Shown here: positions 25,648 to 37,079 of the stretch, in pieces
Layout of the letters: every line of letters starts with the position of its first letter
How positions within the stretch are numbered: the first letter of the stretch is position 1
Assembly: GCA_000507305.1 (NCBI GenBank)
Contig: DF239232.1
Coordinates: forward strand, 93,569 to 157,568
DNA from: Breviolum minutum Mf 1.05b.01
Taxonomy: Eukaryota > Sar > Dinophyceae > Suessiales > Symbiodiniaceae
Direction of reading: 5' to 3'
DNA: 64,000 bases
Notes under the pieces: model-generated
The model's input: the letters and a program-made list of their open reading frames with translations, nothing else
Told to the model about the DNA's origin: nothing
The model's database searches: none
Position numbers and translations under genes: made by a program

Positions 25648-25745
25648 TAGTTGGTGGTTTAAACCCATCTGAAAGATATTAGTCAAATTGGAAATCTTCC
25701 CCAAATAAGGGTGAAAATAAAAAATATTTGAAACCACCACCTAGT
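25648..25745. mobile_element. Family A copy
   Basis: CTAGTTGGTGGTTTAAACCC at the left and TTTGAAACCACCACCTAG at the right. A short host direct repeat (ATAGATGGCACA...ACCAAAAGGTAG) flanks it at 25620-25650 and 25747-25777. Confidence 0.6.
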
Positions 25746-26694
25746 ATAGAATAGATGGCACAAATACCAAAAGGTAGGCGATCGTAAAGGGTCCTGAAAA
25801 AAACCACTATGTATAGTATAGACTGTGCCATTCTCTCCTTTTCAACTACGTAGTACTTGGCCTTTAAGCTGCTGAAAAAAGAAACAAACCTTTCCACCGT
25901 GAAAAAAGATGGGCTTTCCTTGCTGACAATCGAAAAATAGTAACTTGGAAGACATTTGGAGACTATCATTCTCCCATAGTCTCGTTTGAATACCAAATAT
26001 TTGACAAAAAATGTTGATGGTGATACTTTTTCGAAAAAATACTACCAACTATCACATTCAATTTTGGTTCAAGTTTTGATTGTGATGGATTTGTGAATCG
26101 CAGCAAGTTGGGAATCGCCTGTCAGTCTCAGTGTCGCCTGCCATACCACTGGCCACACCAAACAAAGGGACGGCTCCGCAAGGTCGCACCATGGGGCGAC
26201 AAAACCACATGGCTTTCCCTATCATTTGGGGATGTTACGACTTGGAGAACTGGACCATTTTGGAAGATGTGTTTTTTGTTTGATAACTTATCATCAAATA
26301 AGTTCAAATGCATGTTGTGGTTGTATTCTCTCCAACCTTAAGGGGGACCATTTTTTCCCGTGACTCATAGCCCATTATCTCCACGAATGGCCTTGCAATA
26401 GAGTGTAGTAGCACTCGGCCTCATTGAAAACGTCAACTGTCGGGATGAATTCGGAGGAAGCGAAAAAGGGAGCAAATCACAACAGTCTCTCCCAATAAAA
26501 AAACTGCCCTCAATAAGGGTATCATGTGTATTCAATAAGGGTGTCATGTGTAAAACCTGAAAAAATATAACTTAGCGTAATACTTGAGTCGATCTTTTTT
26601 GAACTTGGTTAAATTGGGGGTTTTCCAATAGCTTCGATGCCATCATGTCAGACATGCCATCCGTGGCATCCCTCTCCCTGGCATCCCTTACCGT

Positions 26695-26812
26695 TCATAT
26701 GGGTGTTTCCTTAAATGGTGGTATCCCCAAACCACCCCAAAATGATCGTTCTTAGTGAGAAAACCCATGGTTGTTGGGGAAACCCACCATTTTAGGAAAC
26801 CCCCATATCACC
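26695..26812. mobile_element. Family C, diverged copy
   Basis: CATATGGGTGTTTCCTTAAA at the left and TTTAGGAAACCCCCATATC at the right. Confidence 0.55.
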
Positions 26813-27993
26813 TCTCGTAATTCAGCTGCCATTTTCGACTTCCAGCGGCTGATTGATTGGACTGTAGTACGAATCCGAAGAGTTGCCGCGTGCTGGGGAA
26901 TCCCACTGCGGTTGGGTCCATGCTAAACCCTATAACAGCTGGAAAAATGAGGCCCAAATGTATACGTTTTTCGAGACGATACAACACGATGATGAGTAAA
27001 ATGGTTTTGAAATACATCAAAATCAGTAGACTTGGAGATATTCTCTGCAGATCTACAACAGGTTATGTAATTTCAGAAACGTATGACTGGGCTTTCCTCA
27101 GCCGTGTGCAACTGCCGTTTTATTGGACCCACTTGAAGTATAAAATCTTGAACCTTCTAAGAACTACAGACAAACCATGTCTTTTCTGATACAAAAGAAG
27201 AAGACTTCATAGAAACCTCTGATCGATTTTCTTGCAAATCACTCCTTGGAAACCTCCCATCCTTTCCAGGCAAAAAAATCTGGATGTTTCCCCAGCAGGA
27301 TGAACTCAGTTCGTGTTGGCTTCCACTGGTGACACACCTTGAACTTGCAACCCCTTGTGGCTCGTGGGCCATGCAAAGCATCCGCTAGCTGCTCGCTGCA
27401 TCATGAAGTCCAAAGAATGTCCAAAGAAATCCTTGCCCTAAGAATCATGGGATCTCAAAATTGATGATTTGGAGATCCCCAGAACCCTGCTAATACAGAG
27501 TAAAATTCCTCTCTTTTTTGGAGGGTCCCAGCTGATTCTTAGGGTGGCTTATTTTCAACATCAGCTTTTTAGGAAAAAAACACCCGGTTAAACGGTTAAA
27601 CTGTGTTTCACCAACCGATGCTTCTGCAGTTTCAAGAGATGCTCGTCGTCAGGTCGCGCTCGCAGGCAGTTTTGCAATCTGGATTTTTTCATCACCCAAG
27701 GGGCATCTACTTCAATCTATCCAGAGAATGTCATGGAAATCTAAAATGTGTGAAAATGATGGTTTGGAAAAAAGAAAAACGTTCCTTTCAATTGCGGCTA
27801 TTCAATGATATTTATCATTTGAAAAGTCAGAAATGCAGGTGGTGGTTTCAACCTCATCTGGCGAGTTCTTTTTTGGAGCCGAAGAGAACGAATATGTTGG
27901 AAGTTAACCCCCTTTTACCTGCTACCAGCATCCATCTTTCGCTACTCTGAGAGTTGTGTACACAGTATCCCTATGGAAGAAAAACAACTTATA

Positions 27994-28112
27994 TACCTTT
28001 CCTGAAACTAAAAGCAAAAGCACCTGTAAATGGATGGTTGGAATACTAGTTTCCTTTTGGGACCCGGCCTATTTTCAAGGGCGAACTGTTAGTTTCAACA
28101 AGAGCGTCTGCG
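27994..28112. mobile_element. Family D copy
   Basis: ATACCTTTCCTGAAACTAAA at the left and GAACTGTTAGTTTCAACAAG at the right, with the ATGGATGGTTGGAATAC core. Confidence 0.5.
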
Positions 28113-28368
28113 TTTTATCCGTTGCTGATTTTCAGAGCTGTTTTATGGTTTTTCTTCTATTGTTGAAGTTGCAAAACCCAAGGGTTTTTCATTCACCGCT
28201 TTTAAATTGAATGAGACACCCCCCAAAACCCATAAAAAAAGGAACCCTATCCTAAGACACCCCGATGATGAGAAGGTAAATATTGTCACCAACAAAAATG
28301 ACCTGGAAAACAACTTAACGATTTCGTTGAACACTAATTATAACCACTAATTATCACCAGTACCAACC

Positions 28369-28480
28369 ATTTGGATGTTTCCGAAAATAGGGGTATCCCC
28401 AAATCATCCATTTTAATAGGGTTTTCCATTATAAACCATCCATTTTGGGGTACCCCTATTTTTGGAAACATCCATTTGAT
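28369..28480. mobile_element. Family C copy
   Basis: TTGGATGTTTCCGAAAATAG at the left and CTATTTTTGGAAACATCCAT at the right. Confidence 0.6.
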
Positions 28481-28886
28481 TTATGGCCATCTCTTTAAAA
28501 TGTTGAATCTGGGCCCACAAAACCACTACTCGGACCAAAAAAAAAAAATACAGCGCCACTTGGTCCGTCGAATCCAAATCCAGATCCGTCCAATTTCTGG
28601 CAAATCCAGAGGGCATTTTTGGCCCTGCAAAAAAAAACAGCCCGGCAAATCTGATGCGTTTTTCACTTGCAGCATCTAAAAATGGCATGTATGTGTATGT
28701 ATTATATATATAGCATAAGTATATATCATATATATGTACATAGTTGCGTATACATACATATATATATATAATACATGAACTGAATTCCAATAATTTCGAT
28801 TTGCTCAATAGCAGCAAAACGAAATCGGGGTGATTTTTATCCAAGCTAAGAAGAGCCAGAAATCATCATCAAACAAAAGACTATAT

Positions 28887-28986
28887 ACATAGGTGTTTCC
28901 AAAAATAAGGGTACCCCAAAATGGATGGTTTATAATAGAAGACCCTGTTAAAATGGATGCCCCTATTTTCGGAAATATCCACATAC
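28887..28986. mobile_element. Family C copy, opposite orientation
   Basis: ATAGGTGTTTCCAAAAATAA at the left and CTATTTTCGGAAATATCCAC at the right. It lies 0.4 kb from another C copy. Confidence 0.6.
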
Positions 28987-29466
28987 ACGATATTCCAATC
29001 AAAGAGATTGGAGCAAAAATTTGCCTCGGCGTTTTTTTTCCATCACTCGAAATGGCCCCTCTCTTTGAAGTACAAAAAAAAGGATCGACCTGGGAACTTT
29101 GTCAGTCGGCCCCCCTTTTCATCAAATCGGTGACCCAGAAATGGACCGTCAAGCAGAACCTGTATTTTTTCGGATTTACCCCAAAAAAAACACATGCTTT
29201 TCTTGAAGTTTTTTTCTTGGAGGTAAATTTTTTGTTGGGTATTTTTACATGTAAAATGGCGTTTCAGAATTTTAACCAAACCTGAATGTGTTTGAAGCAG
29301 TTGGGGTGAAGGTGTCGGGTCAACCAGGTCATCGTGTTGGTCAGGTGAGGTCAGCTGAGCTCCACTGATATTTTGAATCTGACAAATTGGACCCAGGAAG
29401 AGAGGGGGAAGAAAAAATGTTTGTTGTATACCCTTTGGTAAAACTAAAGATAGTAAAATAAGTAAT

Positions 29467-29579
29467 ATATATGGGTGTTTCCTAAAATGGTGGGACCCCC
29501 CAAATCATCCATTTTAATAGGGTTTTCCATTATCAACCATCCATTTTGGGGTATCCCTATTATTGGAAACCCCCATATA
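29467..29579. mobile_element. Family C copy
   Basis: TATGGGTGTTTCCTAAAATG at the left and CTATTATTGGAAACCCCCAT at the right. It is the third copy within 1.2 kb. Confidence 0.6.
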
Positions 29580-30495
29580 GCAATGGAAATCTACTCCGTC
29601 CCCATTGCCAATATTTTCTTTACAAACAGACAGTGGAGTTTTTTGAAAAGCTATGTTAGATTCTCGGAAGGTAATTCATCATGGATTTGTGGCATGTGTT
29701 CAAAAAAACAAGGTGATGAGATGATCAACATTTATTATAGTTGCTACGACCAGAACTCCAAAGAACTGAACTGAGAGTCTCATCATCTTTTTGTTTCAAT
29801 CCACCGCTCCACATTGAAGTTGATTCTCAGGTATCAATCTCTCCAAACAAACAAAGGTGATCACACTTTTCTGACCCAAAAATGACTCCATGCAAAAGTC
29901 ATCCAAAAAATTCGCCTCAAAAACCATGGTGGGGTTGTAACCTCCAATCGATTCAGTGGAAAGCAATCTTGGCGATTCCATCTCTGGGAAAAGGTTTGGT
30001 TGGTTTCGACACTTCACCGGGTTCAGCGAAGTCACTACTAGTAGCACCAATGGCTTTTTACGTGGCCGTTGGAACAAAACGCGCCAAGGAGGCGTTTACA
30101 AAACGAATGTCCTCCACCTAGATCTCGAAACCATAAGATGCCTTCAACTTATCATCTAAATACTCTAGCCAACATGGTCAAAATCTGAAAGATGAACATA
30201 TATATATATATGTACATTGACATATATATATATATATATATGCACCCTATATACATAGCCAGGGATGCTAATGATTTTGTGGCTTCTGAGTGTCCCTAGT
30301 ATCCATGGGGAAGTACCGAAATACATCGAATCTCAGAGCTAAAGTTCCAACATGAAGTATAAATCTCTGCCATTTACTCATACCTGGAAAACAAGTTGCT
30401 GTTAATTTCCATCAACTTTATCCGAATCCCTAAAATACCAGCCACAGTTGCCTAAACATCAGCAAAATGAGACCTCACTGTTTTTTTTTGCATTC

Positions 30496-31005
30496 CTTGA
30501 CCATGTTCACAACTTTCATGACCATGGCATTGAGCAATCTCCAACGGCCCATCCACACACAAACTCGGCCCCACATCCGTCGGAGTTATGACATGGAGTG
30601 GTTCGGATCGAATTTCATGCAGTGCCAGTGCGAGTGAAGTTGTTTTCCACAGCAACACGACCTGCACGAACGCAACAGGTGCGCCCAGGTGAGGTCAGGT
30701 GTGTCCCAAAAGATCTGATACTTCCAATCAGAATTGAGTCATAAGATGTGTTGATGAAGCTTTGCCCTACAAAACTGGATTTCTACGAGGATAATCAAAA
30801 AAAACATTCATATACTCCAACCAGACATCAATTCTACATGCCCAACCACAACCGAAAATTCACCATGGAACTTGTGAACTCGACCCAGAAGGCCTAAACG
30901 ATGGTCGAGTTGCCCTTGCTCGGTTGCTTTGTCTCCGTCCTCAAAGGACGAAATCACAGAAATTACATTAGGTGGATTTTGCCACGTTTCCAAATCTAGT
31001 GCCAT
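30496..31005 (-). CDS. Possible minus-strand gene start, two exons
   Basis: Exon 31005-30838 begins with an ATG (MALDLETWQNPPNVISVISS) and includes an acidic-basic stretch (FEDGDKATEQGQLDHRLGLL). It ends at a GT donor (GTAGAA). Exon 30661-30496 follows in phase (TSLALALHEIRSEPLHVITP, then TDVGPSLCVDGPLEIAQCHG) and would end at a GA donor. The plus strand here also gives open, phase-compatible segments, so strand choice rests on agreement with the other minus-strand genes. No family recognised. Confidence 0.28.
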
Positions 31006-31350
31006 CTTAGATGTCCCTAAGAAGCCTACAACGCGGGTACTTTAGAACTGTTGAACAACTCAGCTAATGGTTTGGGTTGGTGGTTTGCATTCGTGGTTTG
31101 GAACTTTTGGGATCCTCCCTATGAAAGGGATTGTTATATACTAAAGGGCACCCGATTCGAATCCCAAACCACCGGGACCCAAACCAACAATCAGGGTTTG
31201 CCATAATCACCTGAAACAACCCTAAAAAATAGGAGAAACCCCTACATCCCCAAGGGACAATACCTTTCAATCTTTAGGCTTGATTTTCCCATGTAAGAAG
31301 GACCTTATGGTGGACCCCGACAATTAACCATTAAAAAAAACAATTTTAGT

Positions 31351-31423
31351 TCAAAGGTCTTCCTCTTCCATTGCCTCCAGTTTCAGGCTGGGCCCCGTGG
31401 CGAGTTGCAGTTGGAGTTTTTCC
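31351..31423 (-). CDS. Possible C-terminal exon, acidic tail
   Basis: A 73-nt minus-strand exon after an AG acceptor reads EKLQLQLATGPSLKLEAMEE, then EDL and a TGA stop. The acidic end is typical of real C-termini but is also the reverse of a pyrimidine tract. The opposite strand offers a competing exon (31387-31481, PDSYYINGTDLVSTAYYDG) with a good acceptor and GT donor. Only one of the two readings can be right. Confidence 0.27.
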
Positions 31424-33344
31424 CTGATAGCTACTACATTAACGGCACAGATCTTGTATCTACAGCATATTATGACGGAGGGTGAATACGGCGAATGTTT
31501 TTCTGAGGGTCTGCAACCCTTTACTACCCTCAAAAAACACCACTCAGTGAAGTTCATTCGAAAAGATCACCACTCAGTGAAGTCCAATTATTGTCTAACC
31601 AACCTGAATTGTTTGGCTATCTTTAAAGGATTCCACAGCCTTTTTGGGGCATTCGCCCAGAAAAAAAACGGATTTGACAGCTTCGAAATGTGATCTTGTT
31701 ACAAAGCTGATGGAATCGTGTGAACTGCTGATAATTCAAACATAAAAAAACTCTGCAAAACAGTCAGGACACCGTACTGGCCACTATGATTTGGCAGCTC
31801 CAAGGATATTGTTCTGGATCTCCCAAGGATGAAAACCTATGATAAGTTGAAACAAATAAATCTAACTCTTCCACTGAAACCAACTATCCACCCATCTATC
31901 AATCATCCATCTGGGCAATTTATTATAAATCGTTAACTGAATTAAGGCCATTTTGTGTAGGATTCCCTTACTGTGCATCTGATAGCCCGTGTTGGGCCTG
32001 TGTACGTTGGGCGACCGTAGTGTCCCACCGACACGAGAGTAGGATTCCCTTACTAAACTGTGACCTCGGCGGAGGTCGCTACAAATTGCCTAGATCCATG
32101 AATCATCCGCACAAGCCCTACCGCACACACTGTCGCACAACTTCCAAGCGTCTTGTTCCCCCATGTCACCAGTAGTCTCGTAGCGTTGCCTTAATTTTTC
32201 TTGAAAATTGGGACAGGCACTACCATTGACCCAAATTTGGTCATGCATTTTATAGATAAATGCATCCCCAAGAAAATGCGTGAAAGTCTTTCAAAGGGTC
32301 TGATTTTATCTGGTGCAAGCACACCCATTCCAATTCCCGATTATATTCTTATCAAAGGATAATTTTACCACTCTGCTTTGCTGGAGAGCTGTCCTAAGTC
32401 AAACTCTAAGGAGCTCATATTTTTCAACAGCTGTCCCGATCATCTGCCAGGAAAGGGAGTGATGGCGAACTGACATAGGAAATGCATACCTTTTTCCAAG
32501 AAGAAATATAGGAACTATATAAATGTAACCAACTCATCTACTTGCATGGATTTTGCATGATTTTCCGTTGCCCATGTTGGTCAATCTGTCAGAGGGTAAA
32601 AGTGATGATTTGGAAAAGTTTGATTTAGCCTATGAAATGTCATAATGTAGTGATGTACTTATTGTGGATGTATATCCAGATCAAATTCCCATGTGCCCAT
32701 GTGTGTTCAAAACCTACCGAAAGGAGAAACCATATAACTTACAACTGTATAATACAATACCATGTATAAATCAGATCATGTAAATACACATGTGAGTATG
32801 ACAATATAAAAACAGAAGAAACGTAGAACTGCTTGGAAAAAATGTAGGTGTATATATATATTATATAATTCCAATCAAAGAATTCACCGCACTTGGTCAA
32901 GATGGTCAAGATCTGTCATTTCGCCAAAGCCGCAAACTTTCAACCCGGGTGTTTTCTTGCCATTGCAGCCCAAAGGTGGGGTAAATTCCTTGATGGAATC
33001 TTGGGTGTTTTTTCCCCTGAAAACCTGAAAAACTTTCTGAAAATCAAGGGCTGTTGAAGACGATTTTACCTTTTGAAATACGTCCCTTTTCATGGTGACA
33101 TTCGTTCATGTCATTTGTTGGAGGGGTTATCCTCCAAAACCCCCCAATCTTCAGCTGAAAATTGACTACAGTTTAGAGAGGTGTTCCCATCCTCCATAGG
33201 GCACTATAGAAGATTGATGTTTAAAACAAAAAACCTATCGTTCCCTTAGGGACGTCTTTTCTTCAAGTTCTATTCATATCCCCCCAGGACTAAGGGCTGG
33301 AACCTTAAAAATGGAGGTTCCCATTTCATTGACACTGTTTGTTT

Positions 33345-33465
33345 GGGGGGGTTGAAATTTTGGAACAAAAATTGAATGGGACCGAATCCCAACGGACCCC
33401 TAAGTAAGCTGCGATCGAGATATTAGATACTTAGGTTTAGGGGTCCGTTTAGTGGGTCCTGTTGG
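33345..33465. repeat. Imperfect inverted repeat
   Basis: The left arm contains AACGGACCCCTAAGTAA and the right arm TTAGGTTTAGGGGTCCGTTT. It is probably another short TIR element. Confidence 0.45.
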
Positions 33466-33978
33466 AGATTTCTTGGAAATTTTGGAACAATTCGTGTCTA
33501 TATCTGAATCAGGTGGGGATGAAAAAGTTTCCAGGTGAATCATCAAACACTCGTGTCACACTCCATTTTAGTGGTTGGTTCGTAGGGACCCATGCAATGG
33601 CGTATTTGTCGTACCTATATCAGTGGGTAGGATTTCATCCCCTGCATGCACCAACCAACCATATCCAACCATACTATTATCCAACCATAACCTATATAAG
33701 TGGCTAGTATACCTATTATCATCCCCCCTACATAACCCAACCAACCCGACGTTTTGATTGCAGGTGCTAATGTTGGCATTGTTGTTCTTCGTGGCTGTGG
33801 CATTGTGACCATCAAATGTGCCCGCGGGGAAGTATGGATAAAACCTCGGCAAAAGGTGAAAGGTGTTGTGTTGTGAAGCACCTTTTTTGTGTATATATAA
33901 TGTAAAAAAACATACACATGTCATGTGAAAGAGATGGAATTGCATCTGTATAGGTCAAGTAGGAATCATAAATATGTA

Positions 33979-34387
33979 TAGATATATATATATATATGTA
34001 TATATAAATATATAAATATAAATATATATATGTATATATATATGTATATATATGTATANNNNNNNNNNNNNNNNNNNNNNNNNNNNNNNNNNNNNNNNNN
34101 NNNNNNNNNNNNNNNNNNNNNNNNNNNNNNNNNNNNNNNNNNNNNNNNNNNNNNNNNNNNNNNNNNNNNNNNNNNNNNNNNNNNNNNNNNNNNNNNNNNN
34201 NNNNNNNNNNNNNNNNNNNNNNNNNNNNNNNNNNNNNNNNNNNNNNNNNNNNNNNNNNNNNNNNNNNNNNNNNNNNNNNNNNNNNNNNNNNNNNNNNNNN
34301 NNNNNNNNNNNNNNNNNNNTATATATATGTATATATGTATATATATGTATATATATATATGTATATATGTATATATATGTATATATA
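33979..34387. repeat. TATATG microsatellite spanning the gap
   Basis: Alternating TATATA and TATATG units on both sides of the gap. Confidence 0.85.
34059..34319. other. Assembly gap (N) inside a TA array
   Basis: 261 N bases flanked on both sides by ATGTATATAT-type repeats. Confidence 0.99.
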
Positions 34388-34542
34388 TCTTTTTAGAGAA
34401 ATGGACATAGATCTGCTTGGTTTGGTTCCAGAAATGTACTGTATATATGCACGCAGGAGGCAAGGCTCTAAGGCCACACGTCTATGACCATGTAGTTTTC
34501 AGGATGCATCTACATGGTCATAGATATGCATGCAACATAGAT

Positions 34543-34645
34543 AACTAGTTGGTGGTTGAACCAACCCATCTGAAAGATATTAGTCAAACTGGATCATTTC
34601 CCCAGGTAGGGATGGAAATGAAAAATATGTGAAACCACCACCTGG
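34543..34645. mobile_element. Family A copy
   Basis: CTAGTTGGTGGTTGAACC at the left and GTGAAACCACCACCTGG at the right. Confidence 0.6.
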
Positions 34646-35562
34646 ATAACTATTCGGTAATATTCATACCTTGAGAACAGGACAGAAAACGACAGAAAGG
34701 TAGGTAGTACATCAAGAATGGTTTTTAAAGCTCTTGCGAAACCAAGAGTAACGCCTTTGTACATCTTTTTATGTACCTTATGCCATCTTTCCGACTTACA
34801 GCACGTGTGATTCCCGTTCATGACATCGTGACAACACCTTTGGCCTGCCGCCAACATCTGATCCGAATTCCGATCCATTTGCAGACAGAAATGGAATCAA
34901 TTTCAAACAACAAACCACCAAGACTTATGTACTGTATATCAGTTTTACAAACTAATTAATACAGTTTTTATACAACTTCTGCTCCTTCACGATGTCGAAA
35001 ACCCACCATTCAGAACTGCTTCCGAAACAAATCTCAAAAAAAACCACCGAGGAAGAGGAACTTTCCGACGTTGAAGTCACAAGGAGGATCATCCAAGACA
35101 GGTTGATCTGGATATTTCCTGGGCCAAAAAAACGCTGCCAGGCTTCCAGATGGGCCTATAAAATCCCATAAACGGCCTCAACAAAAAGGCCTTATCAACG
35201 GAGTGAAATAACCCCAAAAATCCCTTATAAACGGTCGAAAACAAATGGGTACCTGGGGGTCAATAACTCCTAGAAGTGGAGTTATAAGCCTACGTATAAC
35301 CTGGTAGGGGGCCCACTTTGTGGGGAACAATCACAGAAGCAAAGTAACATCAATGTTGTTTTCAAAAAAGAATGGAGACAAAAAAAAAACATCCACTTTG
35401 AAATCAACAGGTTGTTATTCTGATTATCATGTTCTCACTTAGCCAATGGACCCAGAAATTAAAAGTTTGAACTTTATACTAAATATGGAATCCCAAAAAG
35501 TTGAAGCCGTTTAGCCATTGGCGAAGTAAGTTTTAGTTGTGGTTGTTTTAAATAATTGGGCC

Positions 35563-37028
35563 CTATGGTTGGAATATCAAATCTGTCCAACCTGATTTTG
35601 AGGCTCGTTTTACGAGCCTCATTAATCTTTCATTTTCAAAAAGCATCCGAAACTCGGAGGGGCGGATGCTTAAACACCTCCAAACAGCTGGGAGATTTGG
35701 AAAAATATGGAAAAATCCTCTTTCCATTCCTCTTCCATCAATAAAAAAAAGTTTGCGCCTTTGGGGAACTATAGCATATGTATATAATTGTGTGTATATA
35801 CACTGATGAATGTATCCTTAAATTTTCAAACCACCACTGAATGATGAACCGGATAAACTGTAGAAAAGGACAAACAAATTTTCTGCGCTGAGCATCTTCT
35901 TGAACATCGCCTTGACCTTGTCCACACGATCTTGACACGCTTTCGGGTCATCGATTTTGTCCTTGGCTGGCGCAGGATCCAGCACCAGTCACACCTAACG
36001 ACCTTAACAACCTCAATTGCTCAACATAAACCCAAAACTCAGGAAACAAATCTCTTCGCTCCGGCCATGTTGGCTTCAACAAAAATTCTCCCCACAGGTC
36101 CCCAGTCAACTGGTTTCACACTTGTGGCGGCATTTTGCCGAGGTGCCCAGAAATGTACATGTACACCTTTGTCCGATTCTTTGTCATATTCTCTACCTCC
36201 ACCTGTTTTTTTTGTGGAAAATGTCAACTGGTCAACGATATTTGTTTGCTGAAGTTGTGATGTTTCACTAACAAAAATGGTATATATAAATCAAAGGTCA
36301 TGAGTGTTGATCTCAAAAACACGGAACATGGTTGAAAAAATCATAAGTCTTGTGCACAAGTGCGAGTGACTAAACATCTGAATGTGGCCTTGCAGATTGT
36401 TCAGTCAAAGTTTTGAGATATTCGAAAAAGTGTTGGTTCATTGCTCGAATCCTGCAGTATTTACCTCACAAACTGACAGTGTGGCCTTCAAAAGACAACA
36501 TTCCAAAGGGAAGTATAATTCCAACTGATATATTTCAGGGACTACTGTTGATGCTTCAGATATCCTGTATGTACGAGCTGGGGTAGGTTATACGGTTATC
36601 CCATTTCGGAGTTATATATATATATAAATATCTTAACTGGTGCAGGATTTCTCAACCATCAACACTGTGTTGACCCTTCTGAGGAGCGTGATTTCTAAAT
36701 GTTGCTCGCAACAAGTCACTCCAGTCATACTAAAATTACATAAACCCACTTGGAATTTGGAAACTGGGTTTCCCTTTCCCTGCTTTGACTTAACATCCCC
36801 CAACGTCCCCAGGTATTTCTTCCTAAAAACCCACCAACAACTCGTGGAAGACAAAACGACGGAACCGCCTTCAATCAGTTTCTCCAAGCTGTCGATGCCT
36901 TCAATATCACCTGTCGTAGGGACGAGTCGAAAAAACCGTCAGAAACGTTGCACTCCGATTGGCTTCGAAAATGAGTTCTTTTTTGCTGGGGTTATTCCAT
37001 GGTTATTCCATGGTTGGTTGGTTGGTTG

Positions 37029-37079
<51 letters not shown>

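Larger units (their letters stand above)
24240..30495. other. No linked gene; TIR repeats in intron or spacer
   Basis: Family A, C and D copies are listed separately. Scattered short open frames on both strands have no consistent splice chain. AT-rich microsatellites lie at about 28690-28775 and 30198-30242. Confidence 0.35.
31483..35562. other. Probable spacer or long intron with repeats and a gap
   Basis: No exon chain was found. The stretch holds an imperfect inverted repeat near 33345-33465, the TA array and gap at 33979-34387, and a family-A copy at 34543-34645. It lies downstream of the model 6 stop codon. Confidence 0.35.

Noticed and set aside
28371-28679. Frame starting MDVSENRGIPKSSILIGFSI
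   Set aside because: It is the family-C repeat read in frame; similar peptides recur at every C copy.
30469-31481. Three-exon plus-strand model (including HQFYMPNHNRKFTMEL)
   Set aside because: The phases fit, but minus-strand exons cover the same bases with longer open frames and the same direction as the rest of the window.
33812-34477. Long Tyr/Ile-rich frames over the second gap
   Set aside because: They are TA microsatellite and N.
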